This document shows, in pieces, positions 1 to 10,192 of a stretch of DNA of 22,022 bases. A model generated the notes under the pieces. It was not told where the DNA came from. It ran no database searches and saw nothing but the letters and a program-made list of their open reading frames with translations. The translations under genes and the position numbers were made by a program. Within the stretch, counting starts at the first letter, position 1. The number at the start of each line of letters is the position of its first letter. The stretch is from positions 172,665,280 through 172,687,301 of the forward strand of contig JBOZIK010000001.1 of NCBI GenBank assembly GCA_051453625.1, read 5' to 3'. The stretch is from Welwitschia mirabilis. Taxonomy: Eukaryota > Gnetophyta > Gnetopsida > Welwitschiales.

Positions 1-500
1 TAGACGCTTAGAATCTATAAAGGGGGTTTAAAAGTCATCTTAGTTCCATAAATGAAGCATATTTTTATAATAGAACTTAGATGTATCAATGTGTATTATT
101 TGAAAAGAATTATTGTAATGTAGAAAAATGAAGAGATGTTTTCTTCCATTTATTTCCATTATCACACTCTAAAAATATATGATTTTCCTTTACGTAAAAT
201 AAATTTATTCTATTTTTTTTATATGATTATTTCATAAGATAAACCCAATGCTAATTAGAATTATTTTTACTTAGTAAACAATCCATTAAATATCCACGTA
301 TTATGTGCTTGAATTTGTATGATGTATTCATTCAACTAAACTAAGATAATCTCAGTAATTATTCATCCTCAATCTTATATTTCATTACCAAGGTTTATTG
401 CATTATACTTCTATTTTCAAACCCTTCTAAAAGTGGATTTGATCACTACTCTCTTACCCTACTCATGTATGAACTAATTCCTACTTAATATCTTAAGCTT

Positions 501-516
501 TTGGTATCAAAGGATC
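501..516 (+). other. Possible LTR-retrotransposon primer-binding site
   Basis: The run TTGGTATCAAAGGATC contains TGGTATCA, the start of the primer-binding site complementary to the 3' end of plant initiator-Met tRNA, as also seen at 8221 in this window. If real, a 5' LTR would end just upstream near 495 and a decayed internal domain would follow. I find no second LTR copy and no gag-like frame downstream, so this may be chance. Confidence 0.22.
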
Positions 517-2868
517 ATCTTGTACCATTCTGCAATGCTTTAAGAAAGTGGAGGTTACTTGTAAGCATATATCCACCTCAGTTACCACTTATCACCTATA
601 TTGCGGGTATATCAATGTGAAGTATAAGCCTATGAAGTTGAGCTTAACCATGTTTATATAATCTAATATGTAAAGTAGGACTAGTGCACGTATAGATAGT
701 GGCTAGATATTGAGTTCAAATGTCATTAATAGGAGATGCAAACTTATATTATATTTGTTAGTCACTATTCTAAAATTTATCTATTATATGTGATAAAACA
801 AGTTACATCCCATTAACGTTATATAAGATATCTCTATGTGGTAAAAGTAAAAGTTAGGAATAAATATAGGGCATAATTTTCACATCATTATTGTATGCAA
901 AACAAAAGGGTCTACAGTTAAGTAATAATTATGTTATTTAATTGTTTTAAATATTATAATATTTTAACATGGTCTAAATAGGATTCGATCCTGGGTTTCA
1001 TTTTGCATGTTAGCTAATAATGCTTAAAAAAATTATGGTTAATTAGGGTAATTAATATTAGGATTTTATACCAATTAATGAAAATATCTTCTAAAATGAT
1101 ATTATTAAGGTATATTATTAGTAAAAATAAATTTTTGTGGCCTTAAGCATAATGAATAATAAAAGTATTATGATGATTAATGGGATATACTACTAAGGCC
1201 TATATTTCCTAATTTAAATCTTAATTTTTGCATGTTATCACAAAGCTATACTTACATGTAAGGGGAGTGGATTGGTTTTGCCTTGTTACGTCCTCTTTTA
1301 CATTACTCTCTTAAGCACTTATACTATGTACACCATGTAGGAACATACCATTAAATTAAAACATAACATGAATTATACCTAACCTTAGTTACATCTATTC
1401 CTATGAAACATGCATAACTTCAGATAGTACTAAATAGCTTGTGTAATTACTGATTCACTTTATTTAATATATTAGTGGATGCACATGTGTTATCATAATC
1501 ACAAGGGCTAAGACTACATAGTTACTCTAATGGGCCTAAGGATAGACTATTCTTTTACATCTTTATATGTGTATAACATATAAATATGTTTTTCTATACT
1601 TGTATTACCCACTACCGAATGAGGATCCTTATATAAGAGAGTATTTAATCATTATTATAATATTCATACAATGACTTATGTAAGCCTCTCATTGATAGAA
1701 CAGCACATCTCCCCTAGCATATCATATAGCATTGGTAAAAGTAACACTCTAAATGCATCTGTGTTTAGGAAGCCCTAATAGTGCATGTATGTAGATAAAC
1801 AAAGTTCTCATCTTCATGTTACCCTAAGTTCATAATTATAAATGATGGTAAGGAATTCATTGATAATACTTAATAGAATAAACAAATAAGAGTAAGAGCA
1901 TGCATGTGTTATGATATGGTATAAACTCTTCTTGGGTGAAAATGCTACTAAAGTGGAGGAAGGATCCTACTATTAGATAATTATGATCTTGAATCTATTT
2001 ACATATGTAATGGATGTGTGAGCTAGCCATACTACATAATAATGGAATTATATGCGTGATAATAACTAAATAGGTAACTTAATTTTGAATTAGTAAATTC
2101 ATTATGTAATGCAAAAGGAAAATATATCTTAGTAGCTCTATAAACCCTGGAGTTATATGTGTGAGTGTGAATAGCTAGTAAGACTATATAGTTAGTTGTT
2201 CATTACCTAGCCATCTACTCATTCACATAGCTTAATTACCTACCACAAATTCTATAGCTTATCTTGAAACAACCACCCCTATATGTACATGTGAACTATA
2301 GGGTTAAAGGGATGAGAAACATCCTTTATTAATGTAAAGTAAGTTCTAGAATTATTTGTATCATGAACTCCTCTCAAATAGATGAATTCCACTCATATGG
2401 TACTCATCATCAATTGTGTGTGTCTGTGGTATTTTTCAATAATGATTGAAATTATTCAACCTTAACAATTGTGGTTTTTATGAGTAGTAATCTATAATAC
2501 ACCTTGATAATCTCAACAGGTGGTCTACGTCCTAGTACATATTCCTATAATAGCCGACATCATAACTACATATGATAAATGTAAATAGGACTAAGATAGA
2601 AGTATATGATAAAGGTAAACAAAACTAATACATGAATAATGTAATAATAGATACTGTAATTATTATAATGACTTATCATTTTATCCTAGATCATATGCCT
2701 TAACGTATTTGAAGTGTTTATATAATGATTTCCATAAGGGGTACCATGACATGTCAATAGATGTACTATTAAGACACTCTCAAGCACTAGTAACAATGAG
2801 AATGTTAGCTCTAACCATTCATGTACCATCACCATATCATCCCTTGAACTCTACGTATGATATATACA

Positions 2869-2961
2869 TAGTAGTTAGTATCTCAGATGAGCATGTATAT
2901 AGCACTTAGTATCTCAAATGATCATGTAGATAGTAGTTAACATCTTAGATGAGAACATTCA
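2869..2961 (+). repeat. Three tandem copies of a 31-bp unit
   Basis: Three consecutive units are aligned by the word TTAGTATCTCAGATGAGCAT and its variants, with anchors at 2875, 2906 and 2937, exactly 31 bases apart. The copies differ at several positions, so the duplication is not recent. The word TTAGTAT resembles the anchor word of the 51- and 71-bp satellites further right (TTAGTATAGG), but the rest of the unit does not match, so I do not join them. Confidence 0.75.
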
Positions 2962-3619
2962 TTTGAAAAGTTAGCAGTTTTATGTGATTTAATTATGAGT
3001 GGATAAAGATGAGTGGAGTGGATAGGGCACAAAGTGGATTTCTTTACTAAGCATCATTGTTCAAATTATATATACCATAGGATCAATCTAACTATAAACC
3101 TTAAATACTGAGTTCTTGTATGATTTACATAATGTAAAGGACATACCATTTTATTGAGTGGGTTACTTGATACAAATATCAGTGTATGTAAGAGTTCATA
3201 GTATGACCATTATTCATAGCGAATGGTGGATCCATATGGTATATAAGTGCCTTATCAGAATATATGCACTCACTTTAGGGAAGGCTAATCTAACTAATTA
3301 TATCTAGTTTCCCAACCAAATAAATCCTAGTATTGTCATTTCCTATCATTAGTCTACTTGTTCATTCTTCACAGAATTACTAAATAATTGTACTAAAAGA
3401 TACGAGAGATAAAGTATCATTTACCTTAGGATAAACCAAGATAAAAAATTAAATGATGTAAAAAAACACATATAACCTACTTTTATAAAAGGAAAAAAAT
3501 TTATACTTTAGTTAAGTGATAGTACAGCATCAGTAATAAATAACAAAAGTAATGCTAATTACAATCCTAATGTAATTTTAATTATTAACTAATGTGTTAC
3601 CTAGATGTAACTCATTGAA

Positions 3620-4057
3620 TTACCATCCATGTATAGGATGTTATGATTCTTATTCCAAATTAGTAAAAGATTATTAACTTAATATATAATATCATGATTT
3701 AAGTTCTAAGTTAATGGAATATCATTGACTTAGTATAGGATACCATGATCCTAATTTTTAGTTAATAAATAATTATCAACTTAGTATAGTATGTAATAAC
3801 TCTAATTATAAACTAAGGAAAAGTTGCTAACTTAGCATGAAATATCATAATAGGTTTTGAGTTGGTAAAAAGTTATCAACTTAGTATAGGATGTAATGGT
3901 TCTAATTCTAAGTTAATGAAATGTCATTAACCCAATATAGGATAGTATGATTCTTATTGTAAATTAATAAAAGATTATCATCTTTGTATAGGTAATTATG
4001 ACTTTAATTCTAAGTGAATAAAAATTATTAACTTAATATAGAATGTTATGATTCTAA
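3620..4057 (+). repeat. Tandem array, 51-bp period (left flank satellite)
   Basis: About nine degenerate copies of a unit with the core ACTTAGTATAGGATGTTATG followed by ATTCTAATTCTAAGTTAATA. Taking the ATGATT-like word as anchor, copies fall at 3643, 3694, 3745, 3796, 3847, 3896, 3947, 3998 and 4048, so nearly every step is 51 bases (one is 49 and one is 50). The array stops exactly at the copia target duplication at 4058. Its core words are the same as those of the 71-bp array that resumes on the other side of the element at 14117, so both are forms of one satellite family. Confidence 0.88.
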
Positions 4058-4062
4058 ATTTA
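4058..4062 (+). repeat. Left target-site duplication of the copia element
   Basis: ATTTA directly precedes the first base of the 5' LTR. The identical pentamer follows the last base of the 3' LTR at 14112-14116. Five bases is the usual duplication length for Ty1/copia integrases, which supports both LTR outer ends and shows that the two LTRs belong to one insertion. Confidence 0.75.
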
Positions 4063-4990
4063 TGATAGAAAATCTAGGTTTGATGATTCCACTTGTCAAA
4101 CATTTTGTGTATTTATGTAAATAGGTTATTAAAGGTAAATTAGAACTTAAAAGGTATTAGATAATAATGGATCTTCAAATATAATATCCTATAAAAAGAG
4201 TCAGATGTTAAAGTGAAAAATCAATTGATTAAAGACATCTGAGAAATTGAATACATCTTAAGTAAAGATGAATGAACTAATCTAGAATAGGTAATAGAAT
4301 CAATTCATTTTTCATTAATTTCTTATGTTTGAGGTAAGCAATAAACTTATACATTATGAATTTATGGTCATGAAGGTTCAAGGATTCTATAATGAAAAAT
4401 TCATTAGAATCTAGGATGTCCACAAATCCAAGATGTCTTAGACTAAAGTTCATGTTGATCAAAATCAAGGATATGCTCCTCAAGCAAAGAAGTTAGCTAT
4501 TCATTTCATGATGGTTGTAGATTCAAATGGCTATATTTTAAGCTCAAACATCTAGATCTGCTTTAACATTATAAAGCCTCAATGCAAAAAATTAAAGAAT
4601 AACTTTTGACACTTTATTAAATTGACTAAACTATAGATCTTAAAAGCATGAGTAAAGGAAACCTCTCACAAAGAAATCAAAAGTTTTATTAGTGATACAC
4701 TAACATTATTTCATCTCTTAGATTTTCATCTTTATTGCAATCATCTTTTTCATTCCTAATCATAATAGCAATAACTTTAGGAATTTTAAATTCTTCATCA
4801 AAGTATATTTAGGATTATTGTTGTATTGCATTTTGGCTATTCATTGTGAACTATCTTATTACTAGTGAATACTATTGTAGAGTCAATTTCTTCAAATATC
4901 AAATACTTTGTAAGGAAACCTTTGAAATGGTATGAATTAGTTATTGTGATTTTGAGTACTTATTAAATGTAAGATTATTAGTTAGCCCAA

Positions 4991-5225
4991 AAACCATTAT
5001 TTCCTTATAGGGAAGAGAGTGCTGCCTTGTAAAAAGACTTTCATTGTCATAAAGGTTTGTGGTGCACCAATTAAAATCACTATTTTCTTAAGGGGAAGAG
5101 GTTTGTGATGCACTAATGAAAACCACTATTTCCTTGAGGGGAAGAAAGTGCTACCTTGCAAGAAGACTCTGACTTATTATAAGATTATTGGTACACTAGA
5201 AAACTACTATTTCTTATAGGTCAAG
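4991..5225 (+). repeat. Tandem about 80-bp repeats inside the 5' LTR
   Basis: Copies of a unit opening with AAACCACTATTTCCTTGAGG and continuing with AAGAAAGTGCTACCTTG begin at about 4991, 5074, 5120 and 5201. Steps are 83, 46 and 81 bases, so the 5074 copy is a shortened one. The 3' LTR carries only three starts (about 13758, 13835 and 13915). The copy number therefore changed in one LTR after insertion, or in the parent element. Confidence 0.7.
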
Positions 5226-5281
5226 AATATCTAAATGTGTGAGTACAAGCTACCCTCTACATATGGACATATCCAAGTTGG

Positions 5282-5296
5282 GGAACCATGTTATTT
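5282..5296 (+). repeat. Left target-site duplication of the LINE
   Basis: GGAACCATGTTATTT recurs as GGAACCATATTATTT at 8104-8118, one G/A difference in 15 bases. The uninterrupted 3' LTR has the matching site once (GGAAACCATGTTATTTG, near 13996). This proves that the 2.8 kb between the copies is an insertion made by target-primed reverse transcription. Confidence 0.9.
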
Positions 5297-5300
5297 TTTG

Positions 5301-5321
5301 AATGAAATTTAAAATTTCATT
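5301..5321. other. Perfect palindrome at the LINE 3' end
   Basis: Two 10-base arms, AATGAAATTT and AAATTTCATT, are separated by one base. It sits within a few bases of the T-run that marks the LINE tail, so in the LINE RNA it would be a stem-loop immediately before the poly(A). Some LINE families use a 3' stem-loop for template recognition by their RT. Here that is only an inference from position, and an AT-only palindrome can arise by chance. Confidence 0.6.
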
Positions 5322-6149
5322 TCTAGAGGAAAATAAAAGATTAAACTAATATAATAACATAAATAAAATGGATCTATACCTTTATCTAATTAAGAAATAA
5401 AGAATAAGGTGGAAGCAGTGACCTCCAAATGAAAATTTCAAGCTTATACCAAAACTTCTATTCTTCCATTTTGGCTGTGCGATTACTAAACCCTAGAGGA
5501 TTTCCATAAAACTGTGATGGGGATTTCTTGTGCTAGATCATTGTAAGAGGAGAAGCTTTTTCATGGGACTCTACCCTTATTTTATGAGCCTTCTTCCTAG
5601 ACTTAGAATCTACTTTGATGTACTTGAGGATGATGCTTCAATCACCCTCTAATCATAGTTTCGTAACAATTTGATTAAAAGCAAGGATACCAAAAATTAT
5701 TTAATTCCATATGCTAATTATCAGACTAGTTCATAGGAGGAAATAAAGAAATGAAACAATTTGAAAGCCTACTCCTCAACATCCAAACCTAGACAAACCA
5801 ATTATAGGTTGAGGATGATGTATATGAAGCCTTCCTGAGTAGGTCTGAGCAGGTTCTCTTACAATTTTGATCTAGATGTGAACTAGTACATGATTAATGC
5901 ACTACTTAGGAATAAGGAGGAATTATTTTTAAGCCTTATCAAAATTCTAATAAAACTAATCCTTAAGACATCACTTGAAGTGGATTCAACAAGTGATCAG
6001 ATGTCCTTGTTATAACATTTAGATCATTTGTAAGAATTTAAGTGCTAAAGTAGATGATCATTTAATTTCTTCTACCTAAGGATTATGGAGAAATGTCCAT
6101 TTTCTGATACCATCTTTGATTCTTTTGGGTTTTTTTCATCCTCTATATG

Positions 6150-8103
6150 GAAGATAACTTGATTTTTAGCTATGTTATAATTTCATTGACCGTGATATGA
6201 GACTTGAGATCTATTTTTCTAAAAACTTTTACATTCCTACCTTGCTAGATGAAATATATGTAGGCTGTGATTAGAGATTTGATGATGTTGAATTGTGTGG
6301 AGTGAGTTCTATAACTGTGCATTAGCAACTACATTAATACTATCCAATCGACTAAATAGGTTTATAGATGGACTAGGTTTAAGATGAACCTGAGGATATT
6401 AGAATAGATAGGGCATTTGAAAAAAAATATAATCTTGAGTTTCTTTAGCCATATCATAATAACTACATTTGGGATTAGTCTGAACTCCAAATTTAATTAG
6501 TCTATTCTTGGTAGTAAGCGTATTATTGCAAACTAGCCATGAAATAGAAGAATATTTATGAATGGTAAACCTATTTCATATAAGATAGTAAGAATCTATT
6601 TTAAAAGCCTACCCACACAGCTATGCATAAGTGAAGGAGGTGGAGAATGGCACTCCAAATACTTTCCATTCTAAGGCATCAGTTATAAGATGTATGCATA
6701 TCCCTACCTGAGGTCTAAGTTTCAGCACTTTTTTGATAACCTAAGATGTGCTATGTTTCTCATATTGCCATATATTTGTGTTTTTAAAGTAATACTCATG
6801 ACATCATTTGTTTCATAGGTTGTTCCTTTTCAGTGCCAAGTTCCACAGCTGAGTTAAAATTAATGCTTTAATCATCAAGGTAGAGTATATCAAGCCCAAA
6901 ACTCCTACTATTTTTGGATTTACTAAGTTGTTCCATTCTATTAAGGCTTTTTTAGTTTGATAATAAGAGCCTATTAAAAGAATTTTTTGTATAATAAATT
7001 AACTTCAAAAATTATCTTCTTAGGAAGAATAAAAGCCTTACACTAGAACCATCTTAGGCTTTGAAGCACAGCTTTTACTAAAATTAGTCTTCCTATATAT
7101 GAGAGAAATTGAGTAGTTTAAGATCTTATTCTCTCTGTTATCCTTATAATTATAAGTAGACAGTTAAAATGGAGAGTTTCTTAGAGTTAAAAGGCACTCC
7201 AAGATATTTGACAGGGAGGATACCTTTTGAAAATCTTAGGGTATGGAGAAATCTAACTTTTTGGCCTTGTAAAATACCTCCAAAAAAGACCTGGCTCTTG
7301 GAAAGATTTTCTTTAAGATTAGAGACTTCTAAAAAGTGCTTTAGAGTTTATTTTAGCCATTTAATGGAGGTGTTATTTACTTTTATAAATAAAAAAATAT
7401 TTTTTAGATAACATAGGTGGATAATTTAAAGCTTTTAACATTTTATAAAAAAGTGAAACTAGGAGCTCTTAGTCATTTTTATTAGGAATCTAAATAAGTA
7501 TTCCATAAATAAGGAGAAAAGATAGGTTGACATTGGGTCTCCTTGCTTTAGTTCTATTTTTCCTAAAAAGTATCAAGCTAAATTATCATTCACTAGAATT
7601 TAAAAACATGAGGTTGTAGTACATGCCAAAATATATTTGACTACTCTAAAGAAAAATCCCAACCCTTTCAATAGGTCTTTAAGAAAAGGCACTGATACAA
7701 AATCATAGGCTTTTCTCAAGTCCACCTTGAGAGTACATCTTGGGCTTATATGATTTCTACCATAGTGTTAGATAAGCTCTTGAGCTAGCAAAATGTTCTG
7801 GATAATAGTTCATTGAGAATAAAAGCACCTTGATTATCTTTCATAATAGAAGTAGTGATGCATTTAATTCTCTAAGATATAATGTTAGTAATGGATTTGT
7901 AGAACATGTTGTAACATGCTATTAGTCTAAAATCAAAAGCCATATTAGGGCATGCAACTTTAGGGATTAACATAATAGCTATGAAATTGATTTCTTTAGG
8001 CATGCTAAAAGCACAGGATACTTGCTTGATGGCCTTGTAGACAACTTCTCCAATTATATTCCATGAAATCTTAAAGAATTTTGCAAATAGACCATCAGGG
8101 ATA
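6150..8103 (-). pseudogene. LINE ORF2 relic: reverse transcriptase and zf-RVT
   Basis: Reading leftwards on the - strand, the relic opens at 8103 with PDGLFAKFFKISWNIIG, the start of the plant LINE RT region. INFIAIMLIPKV and then a decayed RPIACCNV-like segment follow up to 7872. VDLRKAYD (box with the first catalytic Asp) lies at 7702-7725, LKQGDPMS near 7529-7554 and LPVKYLGVP near 7192-7218. The FADDL catalytic box has become YLKNI at 7396-7410, so both Asp are lost. The zf-RVT part (SWLVCNNTLTTKNRL, then a damaged Cys/His ladder) lies at about 6410-6560, and a C-terminal GRNVKVFRK segment near 6205-6245. Several frameshifts and many stops are present. The first codons of the longest - strand open stretch, starting at 8111, come from LTR flank, not LINE. 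Non-functional; family assignment is firm, lineage is not. Confidence 0.87.
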
Positions 8104-8118
8104 GGAACCATATTATTT
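8104..8118 (+). repeat. Right target-site duplication of the LINE
   Basis: GGAACCATATTATTT pairs with 5282-5296 at 14 of 15 bases. Immediately after it the sequence resumes as the rest of the 5' LTR (GATAAGGTCTTC against GATAAGATCTTC in the 3' LTR). Confidence 0.9.
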
Positions 8119-8218
8119 GATAAGGTCTTCTGTTATGCATCTTCATTTTATTATTTGGTTAAAATTTTATTTAGTGGAACCCATGTACATCTTTTTTTTA
8201 AGTTTAATTCCATCCTCA
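8119..8218 (+). repeat. 5' LTR, last 100 bases after the LINE
   Basis: This piece aligns with about 14011-14111 of the 3' LTR, including ATTATTTGGTTAAAATTTTA against ATTATTTGATTTAAATTTTA, and ends TTTAATTCCATCCTCA against TTTAATTTTATCCTTA. The 5' copy keeps the expected terminal CA; the 3' copy shows C to T. Two bases (AG) separate the LTR end from the primer-binding site. Confidence 0.88.
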
Positions 8219-8220
8219 AG

Positions 8221-8235
8221 TGGTATCAAAGTAGG
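8221..8235 (+). promoter_or_regulatory. Primer-binding site, initiator-Met tRNA type
   Basis: TGGTATCAAAGTAGG lies two bases after the 5' LTR. The first eight bases match the usual plant copia primer-binding site that pairs with the 3' end of initiator-Met tRNA (TGGTATCAGAGC). Later bases have drifted. Its placement between the LTR and gag confirms the + orientation of the element. Confidence 0.8.
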
Positions 8236-8270
8236 TGTTTACAAAAAGTAGTAACTTTCTTGAGTAAACT

Positions 8271-9496
8271 ATGGAAGGAATTCCATCTATTATACCTCCA
8301 TTCTTTGATGGAATAAACTATACCTATTGGAAGATGAAGATGTGGGCATACTTATAGTATTTTTAGTTTCAAGTATGGCAAAGCATAGAAGAAGGTTACA
8401 CAAACCCTACAGAGATCATTACAAATGCTACAGATAATACCATTACTCAAATCATGAAAAAGAAAGACTATATAGATAAAGAAAAATGCGCACTCATGTA
8501 TGAATCCAAAGGTAAAAATGCTCTTTATTCTGCTTTATCTATAGAAGAGTTTAAAAGAATAGTAGGTTACAAAATGGCATAAGAAATTTGAAATGTTATA
8601 ACTAGGATATATGAAGTTACTTCCATTATGAAATAATCTAAGCTTATAGTTTAGACAAATCAAATTGAAAATTTCAAAATGAATCAAGGAGCAAGAGTTC
8701 AGGAGTACTTTGCTATAGTTGTAAACATTATGAATGTAATACATGGTATTGAAAAGAATTTTCTAAAAATAAAGCTAATACAAAAGGTTATTAAAACACT
8801 AACCCCTAATTACAGGCCTAAGAATACAACCATGAAAGAATCTAGGGATTTCAACACCATGAATATAGACGAACTACAAAGTGCACATATAACAAATGAA
8901 ATGAACCTCACACAAGATGGATCCTTGAATGAGAGATCCATTTTACTTAAGGTAAGTCAAAGAACAAATTAGAAATCAAAATAAAATGAAAAAAAAGATC
9001 ATTAAGAAGATGATTCCAATGATGAAGATGAGGAACTATCCTTCAGCATGCAAAAAGCAAAAAGACTACTCTTACACATGTACAATATAAGACATGAACA
9101 CATATCATATAGATTTCAATCAAAAGGTAATAATAAAGGTAAGTAATATAATAATTCTTCCTTATCAAATGTTTTCAAAATAGAATGTTGAATATGTAGA
9201 GGAAGGGAACATATTAACTTAAAATGCCCTATGCTAATAGATTACAAGAAGATGAATAAAAAAAAAGAACTCAAAAATAAGAAATCATCCTTTATTGTAT
9301 GGAATGAAGACAATGAGACTTTACAAACATAGGCATTAGATACTAAGAAAATACACCCTTCTTACATGGTTATAGCTCACACTCGAGATGAAAACAATGA
9401 TTTAGAAGATGGATATGATTTAGATACTAATAATTACACAAATATGTCTATTTAAGAAAAATATGATTTAATTTATAAAGAGTTTATTAATTTGAA
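8271..9496 (+). pseudogene. gag: Copia gag relic with CCHC zinc knuckle (runs into gap)
   Basis: From the ATG at 8271 a single frame runs to the gap at 9497 (about 408 codons) without an indel that I can see, but with 13 in-frame stops. The opening matches plant copia Gag: a short N-terminus, then PPFFDGINYTYWKMKMWAYL. The middle has the IENFKMNQGARVQEYF helix typical of the UBN2/gag family, then an acidic DDSNDEDEELSFS linker. A zinc knuckle follows near 9184-9228, reading C-x2-C-x4-H-x4-C with a stop replacing one spacer residue. After it comes a Lys-rich and then acidic tail, with an EKYDLIYKEFINL-like heptad stretch at the gap edge. Gag would package element RNA. Every stop is one C-to-T or G-to-A change from a common sense codon (CAA, CAG, CGA or TGG). 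The open piece 8679-8972 is just the longest stop-free part. Non-functional. Confidence 0.88.
8623..8648 (+). repeat. 26-base segment identical to part of one satellite unit
   Basis: The 26 bases here, inside the gag relic, recur exactly at 14318-14343 inside a 71-bp satellite unit. The match covers CCATTATGAAATAATCTAAG plus the next six bases and breaks off on both sides. Confidence 0.85.
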
Positions 9497-10192
9497 NNNN
9501 NNNNNNNNNNNNNNNNNNNNNNNNNNNNNNNNNNNNNNNNNNNNNNNNNNNNNNNNNNNNNNNNNNNNNNNNNNNNNNNNNNNNNNNNNNNNNNNNNNNN
9601 NNNNNNNNNNNNNNNNNNNNNNNNNNNNNNNNNNNNNNNNNNNNNNNNNNNNNNNNNNNNNNNNNNNNNNNNNNNNNNNNNNNNNNNNNNNNNNNNNNNN
9701 NNNNNNNNNNNNNNNNNNNNNNNNNNNNNNNNNNNNNNNNNNNNNNNNNNNNNNNNNNNNNNNNNNNNNNNNNNNNNNNNNNNNNNNNNNNNNNNNNNNN
9801 NNNNNNNNNNNNNNNNNNNNNNNNNNNNNNNNNNNNNNNNNNNNNNNNNNNNNNNNNNNNNNNNNNNNNNNNNNNNNNNNNNNNNNNNNNNNNNNNNNNN
9901 NNNNNNNNNNNNNNNNNNNNNNNNNNNNNNNNNNNNNNNNNNNNNNNNNNNNNNNNNNNNNNNNNNNNNNNNNNNNNNNNNNNNNNNNNNNNNNNNNNNN
10001 NNNNNNNNNNNNNNNNNNNNNNNNNNNNNNNNNNNNNNNNNNNNNNNNNNNNNNNNNNNNNNNNNNNNNNNNNNNNNNNNNNNNNNNNNNNNNNNNNNNN
10101 NNNNNNNNNNNNNNNNNNNNNNNNNNNNNNNNNNNNNNNNNNNNNNNNNNNNNNNNNNNNNNNNNNNNNNNNNNNNNNNNNNNNNNNNNNNN
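9497..10192. other. Assembly gap (696 N)
   Basis: A run of 696 undetermined bases. Any open frame drawn through it is an artefact. It lies in the copia internal domain just after the zinc knuckle, where the rest of gag and possibly the protease would be. The true missing length cannot be judged from here. Confidence 0.99.

Larger units (their letters stand above)
1..3590. other. Unresolved AT-rich intergenic DNA
   Basis: No gene, RNA or recognised element is supported in this stretch. Short open frames occur (for example a 66-codon one on the + strand at 2709-2909), but they have no recognisable domain and the DNA around them is full of stops in all frames. Between about 1240 and 3420 the sequence is somewhat less AT-rich and more varied in words than its surroundings, which may mean an old, unrecognised insertion. 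The only structure I can support is a triplicated 31-bp unit near 2.9 kb and a possible primer-binding-like site at 501. Confidence 0.6.
4063..5296 (+). repeat. 5' LTR, first part (interrupted)
   Basis: This stretch aligns over its full length with 12761 to about 14009, in the same orientation. It starts TGATAGAAAATCTAGG, where the 3' copy starts TATTGAAAAATCTAG; both look like decayed forms of a TGTTG-type copia LTR start. It contains the short words AGACATCT (4233) and AGATGTCT (4431) and a block of about 80-bp internal repeats from 4991. It breaks off at the LINE target duplication at 5282-5296 and resumes at 8119. Confidence 0.88.
5297..8103 (-). mobile_element. 5'-truncated L1-type LINE inside the copia 5' LTR
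   Basis: The insert lies between two 15-bp target duplications and reads on the - strand. Its 3' end is on the left, where a short T-run (5294-5299) abuts the duplication, as expected for a residual poly(A) tail read from the opposite strand. Its 5' end is at 8103, already inside the ORF2 reverse-transcriptase region just after where the endonuclease would lie. ORF1 and the endonuclease are absent, the usual outcome of incomplete target-primed reverse transcription. About 0.85 kb between 5297 and roughly 6150 has no recognised coding content and is probably the 3' untranslated region. The element is younger than the copia element it interrupts. Confidence 0.88.

Noticed and set aside
981-991. 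GGATTCGATCC, resembling a tRNA or SINE B box
   Set aside because: No matching A box at the usual distance upstream and no cloverleaf can be drawn.
2709-2909. 66-codon + strand open frame
   Set aside because: No domain, low complexity, and it ends within the 31-bp tandem repeat.
4277-4483. 68-codon - strand open frame
   Set aside because: It lies wholly inside the 5' LTR and has no domain; the matching part of the 3' LTR does not support it.
7169-7411. 80-codon + strand open frame
   Set aside because: It lies antisense to the LINE RT relic, whose - strand reading carries recognisable words (LPVKYLGVP, SNLKENLSKS). It is a shadow frame.
8535-8744. 69-codon - strand open frame
   Set aside because: Antisense to the gag relic, which has a clear family match on the + strand.
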